From positions 1-9,374 of the forward strand of contig CALDJI010000298.1 of assembly GCA_937901805.1 (NCBI GenBank): a stretch of DNA of 9,374 nt, in the 5' to 3' direction. Below the pieces are notes generated by a model that saw only the letters and a program-made list of their open reading frames with translations, was not told the DNA's origin and did not search any database. A program made the position numbers and the translations under genes. Of the stretch, positions 1 through 5,529 are shown piece after piece. This DNA is from an uncultured Clostridia bacterium (GTDB lineage Bacteria > Bacillota > Clostridia > Oscillospirales > Ruminococcaceae). Within the stretch, counting starts at the first letter, position 1, and every line of letters starts with the position of its first letter.

Positions 1-45
1 ACGATTTCCTTCCTGACCCCTTCCGTCTATGAATTGGAGGGCTGA
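1..45 (+). CDS. Possible 3' end of an upstream gene (partial)
   Basis: Reading from base 1, this frame is open for 14 codons (TISFLTPSVYELEG) and stops at TGA 43-45, two bases before the ATG of the HAD gene. The other two forward frames close earlier. The tight spacing, with the next gene's GGAGGG lying inside these last codons, is typical of translationally coupled operon genes. The fragment is too short to assign a family, and an open frame of this length can occur by chance. Confidence 0.35.
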   Translation, partial: TISFLTPSVYELEG

Positions 46-47
46 AG

Positions 48-704
48 ATGTACCATTGTATCCTCTTTGACATGGACGGGACGCTTGTCAATTCCTATGA
101 GGGGATTTTCCAATCCTATGAATACACCTTTCGGGAACTGGGGCTTCCCTTTGCAGGGGAACGTTTTGTCCAATACGCGATTGGACGGACGCTCCCCTTT
201 GTATTCCAAACGCTCTGCGGGATGGAACCGGAACAGAGCCAGCACGCTATAAAAATCTACCGCGATTACTATGCCCGGAAGGGACAATATCGGACACAGG
301 CCTATGAGGGGATGGAGCAGACGCTCCGGACGCTGAAAAAATCCGGAAAATTCCTGGGCGTGGCCACGCTGAAAAAAGAGGAGTTTGCCCGGGAAATCCT
401 CACAAGGCTGGGGCTTGCCACGCTATTTGACTGTATTTGCGGGATGGATGAAAACGACAGCCTCTCCAAGGCCCAATTGGTAGATCGATGCCGGTTGCTT
501 TCTCAGGCTCCAAAGGAGGGAACCATCCTGGTGGGAGATACCCTGTCCGACGCTGAGGGCGCGCAGAAAGCCGGGATATCCTTTCTTGCCGTGACCTATG
601 GGTTCGGCCTTTCACAGCAGGAGGAATTGCTTTGCAGCAAAGCCAAATGGGCGGCGCATACTCCCGCTCAAATTGCCGGGTTTCTCTGTGAAGAAAGAGA
701 ATAG
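48..704 (+). CDS. HAD-superfamily hydrolase, phosphoglycolate-phosphatase-like (Gph/PpaX type)
   Basis: This is a 218-residue soluble haloacid-dehalogenase-fold phosphatase, the usual length for the Gph/PpaX/beta-phosphoglucomutase-like branch. Motif I is FDMDGTL at residues 7-13, with nucleophile Asp8 and acid/base Asp10. The helical cap follows at about 15-85. Motif II is Thr108 in VATLKK, motif III is probably Lys141, and motif IV is VGDTLSDAEGA at about 162-172 with Mg-binding Asp164 and Asp168. The family removes phosphate from small phosphorylated metabolites through a phospho-aspartate intermediate. The substrate is not predictable here, and phosphoglycolate or pyrophosphate are only the commonest annotations. 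The start is supported by GGAGGG at 36-41, six bases before ATG. It may be the last gene of an operon entering from the left. The nearest plus-strand terminator is the palindrome at 901-936. Confidence 0.88.
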   Translation: MYHCILFDMDGTLVNSYEGIFQSYEYTFRELGLPFAGERFVQYAIGRTLPFVFQTLCGMEPEQSQHAIKIYRDYYARKGQYRTQAYEGMEQTLRTLKKSGKFLGVATLKKEEFAREILTRLGLATLFDCICGMDENDSLSKAQLVDRCRLLSQAPKEGTILVGDTLSDAEGAQKAGISFLAVTYGFGLSQQEELLCSKAKWAAHTPAQIAGFLCEERE

Positions 705-1013
705 ACGCACTGGGCAACCAAAAAATCCTCTCAGAACGATCCAAAGCACCGGAAACAAAAGCTGATTGCAGAGGCATGGAAAAGATCTCTCCGATATGTT
801 TCGCCAGGTTGGCAGACCTTCCTTTCATTGAGGAGTTTTGATTCAATCCATAGCTTCCGTTTTTTCCAATAGCGGAGCCGGTTTCCTGTGTAAAACAACA
901 AAAGGAGGGCTTTCCTTTAAAGGAAAGCCCTCCTTTTTCTTCTTTCATCGGCCTGATTCTCTGAAATCCCGCCGTCAGGCAGTCATCCGGCCGCATCCTC
1001 GCAAAGGGAGGCA
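705..1013. other. Convergent intergenic gap
   Basis: This gap lies between the HAD gene and the convergently transcribed tautomerase gene. Apart from the palindromic terminator at 901-936 I see no gene with a ribosome binding site and no recognisable RNA. A minus-strand frame is open across 400-1014, but its translation has no family resemblance and it overlaps the HAD gene. The roughly 195 bases between the HAD stop and the terminator are unusually long for a 3' untranslated region and may be a decayed sequence. Confidence 0.5.
901..936. terminator. Perfect palindromic two-way intrinsic terminator
   Basis: The 18 bases at 901-918 (AAAGGAGGGCTTTCCTTT) are exactly the reverse complement of 919-936. 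The right flank continues as TTTTCTTCTTTC on the plus strand. Read on the minus strand, the left flank continues as TTGTTGTTTT. An RNA hairpin followed by a U-rich run therefore forms in either direction. This fits its place between two convergent genes, the HAD gene (+) and the tautomerase gene (-). Confidence 0.88.
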
Positions 1014-1361
1014 CTAGAAATTCGTGTTGTTCCAGCCCCAGTCCGTCGACGCCAGATACCGGACATAGAGATCCTTTGGATCTACGCCGAGCTCCTGCTC
1101 AAAAAGTTCGCAGACAGCTTTGGTCATCTTCTTAGAACCTTGCGCATCGACCTTGCTGCCGAGCACCTTGACTTCCACAACGGCCATCGGGCGGCCGGTC
1201 TGCCCATGAAACCAGATCCGGCAGTCGTCCTCCAGAGTAACCATCAGCCATTTCTCCGTCTTTTCCGGCAGATATGTGATGATTTTACCAAGTTCGGTTT
1301 TGATTTTTTCTGCTTTTTCAGCATTTACCGCTGTATTTGTCTTTATCTGAATGCAAGGCAT
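1014..1361 (-). CDS. MIF / phenylpyruvate tautomerase family protein
   Basis: This 115-residue protein belongs to the macrophage migration inhibitory factor branch of the tautomerase superfamily. These are small trimeric enzymes that use an N-terminal proline as catalytic base for keto-enol tautomerisation of substrates such as phenylpyruvate or dopachrome. The ATG at 1361 gives Met-Pro-Cys, so Pro is exposed after Met removal. An ATG nine bases upstream (1370) would bury the proline and sits one base from AGGAG. From 1361 the spacing is about 10 bases, so I chose 1361. Lys34 of EKTEKW aligns with MIF Lys32. The C-terminus, DLYVRYLASTDWGWNN plus TNF, closely matches the MIF ending VYINYYDMNAANVGWNN plus STF. 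The MIF redox CxxC pair is absent, and Asn97 of MIF corresponds to Arg. It is divergent from the ROK regulator and shares its control region. Whether it acts on a metabolite of the neighbouring operon is unknown. Confidence 0.88.
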   Translation of the reverse strand: MPCIQIKTNTAVNAEKAEKIKTELGKIITYLPEKTEKWLMVTLEDDCRIWFHGQTGRPMAVVEVKVLGSKVDAQGSKKMTKAVCELFEQELGVDPKDLYVRYLASTDWGWNNTNF

Positions 1362-1391
1362 CCCTATCATTCTCCTTTTTGATTGCTGCCG

Positions 1392-1425
1392 CTATCCTTT
1401 TTGACAAAAAATCCCCAAAGGATAG
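1392..1425. promoter_or_regulatory. Inverted repeat in the divergent promoter region (candidate operator or leader hairpin)
   Basis: CTATCCTTT (1392-1400) and AAAGGATAG (1417-1425) are perfect 9-bp inverted repeats separated by 16 bases. The spacer starts with a consensus -35 hexamer, TTGACA (1401-1406). As DNA the repeat could be an operator over the regulator's promoter. As minus-strand RNA it would form a hairpin in the tautomerase leader, about 30 bases before its start codon. The two readings cannot be separated from sequence alone. Confidence 0.45.
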
Positions 1426-1451
1426 TATTTTTTCAGCAGATATATTATAAT
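1401..1451 (+). promoter_or_regulatory. Promoter region for the ROK regulator gene
   Basis: Two partial solutions are visible. TTGACA (1401-1406) with a 16-base spacer leads to TAGTAT (1423-1428), a 4/6 match to the -10 consensus. Alternatively a perfect -10, TATAAT, lies at 1446-1451 but has a poor -35 at the expected distance. The second would start transcription about 35 bases before the ATG at 1492. The TATAAT overlaps the -10 of the opposing tautomerase promoter, so the two promoters would compete for polymerase. Confidence 0.5.
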
Positions 1452-1474
1452 ACTTACAAAACAATGTCTGTCAA
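1447..1474 (-). promoter_or_regulatory. Promoter for the tautomerase gene
   Basis: On the minus strand, TTGACA (plus 1469-1474) is followed by a 16-base spacer and TATTAT (plus 1447-1452), a 5/6 match to the -10 consensus. A perfect TATAAT three bases further on would need a 19-base spacer. The predicted start near 1440 leaves a leader of about 80 bases that contains the inverted repeat at 1392-1425. Confidence 0.6.
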
Positions 1475-1491
1475 AAGAAAAGAGTGTTCCT

Positions 1492-2694
1492 ATGAAAATC
1501 ACCCAGACCAAGGACATCCGCACTGCAAACCGCTGGGAAATTATCAAGCAGATCCTCCATCATTACCCAATCAGCCGGGTGGATATTTGTAACTTGACCG
1601 GGCTGAACAAGGCGACAGTCTCCACCATTGTGAAGGAATGGATTGACGCCGGGCTTGTCAAGGAAACAGAACGAGGAACCTCTGTAAGCGGCAGGCGCCC
1701 CATTTTACTCGAACCGCTGCTCGACGCAGGATATGTCGTTGCGCTGGACATTGATATCACCAATGTCCGCGCCATTCTGACCGATCTCTCCGGAGAAAAT
1801 ATCCTGTCCAGAAACCAGTTTTGTATCAAAGACACCGCTTTTCCCGCAGTCTATCAGCAGATCTGCCGCTGTATAGACGCGCTCCTCAAAGAACAGCCCC
1901 CTGCTCGATATGGTTTGGTGGGAGTCGGAATATCCGTCCACGGAATTGTAGATCTCTCCGGGCTGATTCGATTTGTCCCAAGCCTTGGATGGAGAAACAT
2001 CGACATCTGCACCCTGCTCAAAGAACGCTACCGCGTCCCCATCTGTATTGACAACGATGGAAACCTGGCTGCAATTGCGCAGCAGAATATCGAAATGAAC
2101 ACCTACGATTTAAATGACGGACAGCCCGCAAAAGCCCCTTATCAAAGTCTGGCAGTTGTCAACATCAGCGATTCCATCTCCGCAGGGCTGATCACCAACG
2201 GAGAACTGCTGCGCGGATACCACGGATTTGCAAACGCCATCGGTCACCACACTATCAATTTCGACGAGCCGGTACAATGCCACTGCGGAAAATACGGATG
2301 CTGGGAACAGTACTGTTCGGACAGCGCAGTGATTGCCCAGGCAAACCGGCTGCTCAAACAGCCTATCCGCAGTATCCAGGAATTTGTCGGACTGGTTCAG
2401 CATCAAAACCCTGTCGCAAAACAGGTATTGGATCGCTTTTTAACCAACCTGGCAGTCGGTCTGACGAACGTTATTTTCATCTTTGACTGTGAGGTTATCG
2501 CCCTCAGCTCGGAGCTGCTCAGCTCCCTGCCCTATTATCTGCCGGAAGTCCTGCGCCGGATGATTCTCCCCATCACTCATTCGGAGGAAGTCATACTTTC
2601 CCGCTTTGGGAAAAGTGGGGCGATTCTCGGCGCAGCAGGACAGACAATCGAGCGCTTTTTTCAAAAAAACCCCGGCGAACCCGCTGCCGTTTAG
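1492..2694 (+). CDS. ROK-family transcriptional regulator (XylR/NagC type)
   Basis: This 400-residue protein has the length and layout of ROK repressors: an N-terminal winged helix-turn-helix followed by a sugar-kinase-like fold. The helix-turn-helix is at about residues 27-56 (ISRVDICNLTGLNKATVS and onward) and the wing contains SGRRP. The kinase-like part starts with VVALDIDITN at about 82-91, where active ROK kinases have a DIGGT phosphate loop, so ATP use is probably lost. The Asp-containing IDNDGNLAA segment is kept. The ROK zinc signature is intact, with GHH followed by CHCGKYGCWE. ROK regulators usually bind a sugar or derivative and then leave their operator. No sugar kinase, glycosidase or sugar transporter is present in the window, and the best candidate target is the minus-strand operon promoter at about 8800. 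The start is supported only by a weak purine-rich AAAAGAG site about 8 bases before ATG. Confidence 0.9.
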   Translation: MKITQTKDIRTANRWEIIKQILHHYPISRVDICNLTGLNKATVSTIVKEWIDAGLVKETERGTSVSGRRPILLEPLLDAGYVVALDIDITNVRAILTDLSGENILSRNQFCIKDTAFPAVYQQICRCIDALLKEQPPARYGLVGVGISVHGIVDLSGLIRFVPSLGWRNIDICTLLKERYRVPICIDNDGNLAAIAQQNIEMNTYDLNDGQPAKAPYQSLAVVNISDSISAGLITNGELLRGYHGFANAIGHHTINFDEPVQCHCGKYGCWEQYCSDSAVIAQANRLLKQPIRSIQEFVGLVQHQNPVAKQVLDRFLTNLAVGLTNVIFIFDCEVIALSSELLSSLPYYLPEVLRRMILPITHSEEVILSRFGKSGAILGAAGQTIERFFQKNPGEPAAV

Positions 2695-2715
2695 TCCTAT
2701 GTGGATAAGAAAAAG

Positions 2716-2741
2716 AGAGGAGCCGAACGGCTCCTCTTTTT
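2716..2741. terminator. Two-way intrinsic terminator between the regulator and the operon end
   Basis: AGAGGAGCC (2716-2724) pairs with GGCTCCTCT (2729-2737) around a four-base GAAC loop. A T run continues to 2741 on the plus strand. In minus orientation the same stem is followed by CTTTTTC. It lies 21 bases after the ROK stop codon and about 55 bases after the stop of the last operon gene, so it serves both convergent transcripts. Confidence 0.88.
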
Positions 2742-2794
2742 CATGTAATCCGGGAGGGAACGCTTTTGAGCCAGCTATGATTCCCCCGGAACAA

Positions 2795-3724
2795 TTAATC
2801 GTACAGCAGTTTATGACGGAAATAGAAGAAGTGATCGCTGTGGCTGTGGATGGAGAGCACCCGGGTATGCGGATGATCTTTCGATCCAAACTCCTTGCCG
2901 AATTTCCCGATGGTCAGAGCCTGCCCACCAACGTAGATACAGGAATAGTTAAAGAACAGTTCATCCATCATCTTCTGGGAAACCAGATAATGCATATAGG
3001 AAGGGGTTTCCACCAGCAGGCGGTCAATGCCAAAACGTTTGAGGATATACAGAGCGACCTTGGAATCCGGTGCAGCGTCTCCGGTGCCAATGACCAGGAC
3101 TTTGTCTGCATTCTCTTTCATTTCTGCAATCAGTCCCTCTGTGACGTCTTCGACAGAGGATGCAGTGACGACGAAATACTCGTTTTTTATCTTCTCTTGA
3201 ACCAGTTCCACGCCCTTCTTGGAGGTACTGATCATAACCGGGACTTCCGGAGTATTGAACAGGACATGATCAAAGGGGATATCGGTTGCATCCAGAGAAG
3301 TAATGATATTCCATGGAACCGGGTTTTTCCCAGCTTCGATACGCATGTCCTCCATATCCTGATCAAAGACATGGCAGGTATAGTCATGTTCTGCATTCAT
3401 GGTTCCCGCGCCCAGCATAACGCCGTCGGAAACCGCGCGCAGCATATTGAGGATGAACCAGTCGGTATCTGCGCCGGCTGCATCGAATTTGTTGAGTTTT
3501 GCAATCAGCGGGCCCTGCGGCGCATCGGTAAACGCGATTCTCCCGTCAATGGAGGTGACCAGAGAAGTGTAGGTGCAGGGACGATCCTCGTGGAGTTCTG
3601 CAAACTTCAGATCCCCGTAAATACTGCGAATTTTATCGCAGCTGAGGGTATCCACTGCGCAATTTTCCAGCTCTTTACTGGCGTAGATACGCTCCACCTT
3701 CAGGCGATCGACATCAAAGGGCAT
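2795..3724 (-). CDS. RibD C-terminal domain / dihydrofolate-reductase-fold family protein
   Basis: This 309-residue predicted NADPH-dependent reductase has the RibD-C (DHFR-like) fold. In the riboflavin pathway this domain reduces the ribosyl group of a pyrimidinone phosphate, but many stand-alone members have unknown substrates. Visible signatures are TSLVTSIDGRIA at about 53-64 (family S-x-DG), the cofactor segment SDGVMLGAGTM at about 99-109, a beta-strand VLVIGTGD at about 209-216, and KMMDELFFN at about 251-259 (family DEL). The usual EGGP loop reads ETPSYMHYL (239-247). No deaminase domain is attached and no riboflavin gene is adjacent, so a riboflavin role is unlikely. An N-terminal extension of about 45 residues precedes the fold. 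The start has GGAGG 12 bases upstream, a long spacing, but no nearer start is available. It is the last gene of the operon, 19 bases after the SDR stop, with the terminator at 2716-2741 behind it. Confidence 0.8.
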   Translation of the reverse strand: MPFDVDRLKVERIYASKELENCAVDTLSCDKIRSIYGDLKFAELHEDRPCTYTSLVTSIDGRIAFTDAPQGPLIAKLNKFDAAGADTDWFILNMLRAVSDGVMLGAGTMNAEHDYTCHVFDQDMEDMRIEAGKNPVPWNIITSLDATDIPFDHVLFNTPEVPVMISTSKKGVELVQEKIKNEYFVVTASSVEDVTEGLIAEMKENADKVLVIGTGDAAPDSKVALYILKRFGIDRLLVETPSYMHYLVSQKMMDELFFNYSCIYVGGQALTIGKFGKEFGSKDHPHTRVLSIHSHSDHFFYFRHKLLYD

Positions 3725-3743
3725 TTTAAATTTCCAACCTCCA

Positions 3744-4475
3744 TTAAATCAGACTTCCGCCGCAGACGTTCATGATTTCGCCGGTGATAAAGCCGCTGTC
3801 ATCGCTGGAGAGGAACTTGACGGCGTTTGTCATATCGGAAATCTTGCCCATCTTGTGGAGCGGATACAGGGAAGCGTAGGCTTCTTCCAAAGCCTTGGGA
3901 TCATCCGCCTCTTCAAAGCGCTGCTCAATCATCGGAGTACGGACAAGGCCCGGGAGGACGCAGTTGACGCGGATATGAGGCGCATATTCAAGCGCAATGC
4001 ACTTGGTGAGCATGATGACGCCTGCTTTGGACGGGCAGTAGCCGATTCTCTCAGGAATCGGGCGGACGCCGAGATCAGAACCGATGGTTACAATGGAGGC
4101 GCCTTCCTGTTTCTTCAGTTCAGGAACTGCTGCTTTGCACATGTTGAACACGCCGCCAAGGTTGATGGAGAGTTCTCTCATAAAGCTCTCATAAGAGGTG
4201 CTTTCCAGGGAGCCGATAAAGGTAACGCCTGCGCAGCAGACGAGTTTATCCACTTTTCCAAATGCCTCAACCGCTTTTGCAACCACGTTCTGTGCCTGCT
4301 CGGAATTGGTGAGATCTGCCTGGACGTAGATGGCGTTTTCGCTTTCGATTTTCATAGCCGGTTCAATGCCGCAGCCGACGACCTTTGCGCCCTCTTCCAG
4401 GAACATTTTTGCAACGCCTTCGCCAATGCCGGAGCTTGCCCCGGTGACAACGACTACTTTATTTTCAAATTTCAT
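3744..4475 (-). CDS. Short-chain dehydrogenase/reductase (classical SDR, FabG-like)
   Basis: This 243-residue NAD(P)-dependent oxidoreductase is of standard classical SDR length. The Rossmann cofactor loop TGASSGIG is at residues 11-18. The catalytic set is complete: Asn105 in SINLGG, Ser133, Tyr146 and Lys150 (YCPSK at 146-150). Asp54 in QADLT fits the adenine-contacting Asp. The common NNAG motif reads CCAG (80-83), a tolerated variant. PG at about 175-176 and the ending FITGEIMNVCGG are typical. At the end of the second strand (about 34-38, GCGIE) there is no clear Asp or Arg, so NAD versus NADP preference is not obvious. The family interconverts alcohols and ketones or reduces C=C or C=N bonds, and the substrate here is unknown. 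AAAGGAAG sits 7 bases before the ATG. The gene lies 23 bases after the small barrel protein gene in the operon. Confidence 0.92.
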   Translation of the reverse strand: MKFENKVVVVTGASSGIGEGVAKMFLEEGAKVVGCGIEPAMKIESENAIYVQADLTNSEQAQNVVAKAVEAFGKVDKLVCCAGVTFIGSLESTSYESFMRELSINLGGVFNMCKAAVPELKKQEGASIVTIGSDLGVRPIPERIGYCPSKAGVIMLTKCIALEYAPHIRVNCVLPGLVRTPMIEQRFEEADDPKALEEAYASLYPLHKMGKISDMTNAVKFLSSDDSGFITGEIMNVCGGSLI

Positions 4476-4498
4476 AGCAATACTTCCTTTCTCAGCAC

Positions 4499-4879
4499 TT
4501 AGATGCGCTCAAAACGGCTGTAACGATGAACTCCGAAGTTTTCCTCGTTCTGGACGCAGCGGGTCAGCTTGTACGGATGGTTGAATTTGGACTCAAAACG
4601 CGCGATCAAAGCAGCCTGAATGTCCTTATCGTCAACCTTTCTCCAGCTCTCAAGGCTCTCCCAGACAAAGATGAAGTGCATTTCGCCCGGCTTGTTGTCG
4701 TTAACCCAGACCTCTTTGTACAGGAACGGGATGTGATCGAAAAGATCACTCTCTGCTTCGCCAAGGGTCCAGACTTCGTGATCGACATCCAAAAACTCCT
4801 GCACATGCTCCGGAGCCGTTTCAAAAACCAGGTGTTCAACCGGGTAGTGTTCGCCTTTTACATAAGTGTAACCCTGCAT
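4499..4879 (-). CDS. Small dimeric-barrel-like protein resembling the TIGR03792 family
   Basis: This 126-residue protein is of unknown function. Its pattern resembles the TIGR03792 family: VEHLVFETAPEHVQEFLDVD at about 14-33, HEVWT at 34-38, KEVWVND at 55-61 and FVWESLESWRKV at 71-82. In family members I recall, the equivalent parts read roughly VEWLTF, KDEEIWT, GKEVW and IRWxxREQW. The alternation of strands and amphipathic helices suggests a ferredoxin-like alpha/beta barrel of the antibiotic-monooxygenase/EthD sort, which usually dimerises and may bind or oxidise small aromatic compounds. That fold is inferred, not shown. The C-terminal HRYSRFERI tail is extra. The start is well supported by AAGGAGG eight bases upstream. 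It sits between the flavoprotein and the SDR, so it may be a catalytic partner of one of them. Confidence 0.72.
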   Translation of the reverse strand: MQGYTYVKGEHYPVEHLVFETAPEHVQEFLDVDHEVWTLGEAESDLFDHIPFLYKEVWVNDNKPGEMHFIFVWESLESWRKVDDKDIQAALIARFESKFNHPYKLTRCVQNEENFGVHRYSRFERI

Positions 4880-4932
4880 GATAATATCCTCCTTGAAAAT
4901 AACAATAATTTTTGGGGAATGGCCTGCATCCC

Positions 4933-5502
4933 TTATTTTGCTTCGTTTGCAGCTTTCATCTTTTCAGCAAGTTCCACAACCTGCTGTGCAATATCCGGGC
5001 GGGTTTCCAGGGAATCCCGGTCGCTGTTGGGCAGGCATACTTCGCCTAGGCACTCGGTGCTCAAATCATTGAGCAGATTTTTAAGCACCAATTCGCCGCC
5101 CAAAAACTGGTTCGGAAAACTCGGCGCGCCGCCAACCATCAGGATAGCGCCCTTACGGACTGGCTTTTCCGGCATATCGTTTCTGACATGACCTGCCCAG
5201 TAAACCTGAAAACGGTCGATGAGAGCTTTCATCTTGCCAGTAACCGAATGGAAATACATCGGGGAGGCAAGGACAACGTTATCCGCCTCTTCCAACTTCT
5301 GGTAGATTTCCTGCATACCATCTTTGATAGCGCATTCTTTCTTTTTCCAGCAGAAGCGGCAGTCGACGCAGGGGCCGACGTTTTTGACACGGTATGCGTC
5401 AATAATTTCATATTCGCCGCCAAGCGTATCCAAAAAAAGTTTGACCATCTGATTGGTATGGCCCTTCAAACGGGCCGCACCAGTAATGACGAGTGTTTTC
5501 AT
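4933..5502 (-). CDS. Flavodoxin-fold NAD(P)H-dependent reductase with a cysteine cluster (iron-sulfur flavoprotein-like)
   Basis: This 189-residue protein of the NADPH-dependent FMN reductase/flavodoxin-like family begins MKTLVITGAARLKGHTNQMV. The GAARLKGHTNQ segment (8-18) is the FMN-phosphate loop. SPMYFHSVTGKMKALIDR (80-97) is the second flavin-contact region typical of this group. Residues 45-57 carry C-V-D-C-R-F-C followed by five residues and Cys57. This fits the compact C-x2-C-x2-C-x(4-7)-C motif that binds a 4Fe-4S cluster in archaeal and clostridial iron-sulfur flavoproteins. The likely role is electron transfer to, or reduction of, a small substrate. A longer reading would begin at TTG 5517, but GGAGG lies inside that extension, 8 bases before the ATG at 5502, so 5502 is the better start. 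The gene begins 27 bases after the second permease stop. Confidence 0.85.
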   Translation of the reverse strand: MKTLVITGAARLKGHTNQMVKLFLDTLGGEYEIIDAYRVKNVGPCVDCRFCWKKKECAIKDGMQEIYQKLEEADNVVLASPMYFHSVTGKMKALIDRFQVYWAGHVRNDMPEKPVRKGAILMVGGAPSFPNQFLGGELVLKNLLNDLSTECLGEVCLPNSDRDSLETRPDIAQQVVELAEKMKAANEAK

Positions 5503-5529
5503 TATTCTTGCCTCCAAAAATTTTAAAGA

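Noticed and set aside
400..1014. 204-codon minus-strand frame over the HAD gene and the gap
   Set aside because: It crosses the palindromic terminator, overlaps a clear HAD gene and has no family-like sequence.
2606..3775. 389-codon open frame on the plus strand
   Set aside because: It starts inside the ROK gene, runs through a terminator and then lies opposite the RibD-like gene, whose motifs are clear. It is an antisense shadow.
3855..4502. 215-codon plus-strand frame opposite the SDR gene
   Set aside because: The SDR on the minus strand has a complete cofactor loop and catalytic tetrad, while this frame has no recognisable motif and no ribosome binding site.
5503..5517. Upstream TTG start extending the flavoprotein by five residues
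   Set aside because: The extension contains the GGAGG ribosome binding site that correctly positions the ATG at 5502.
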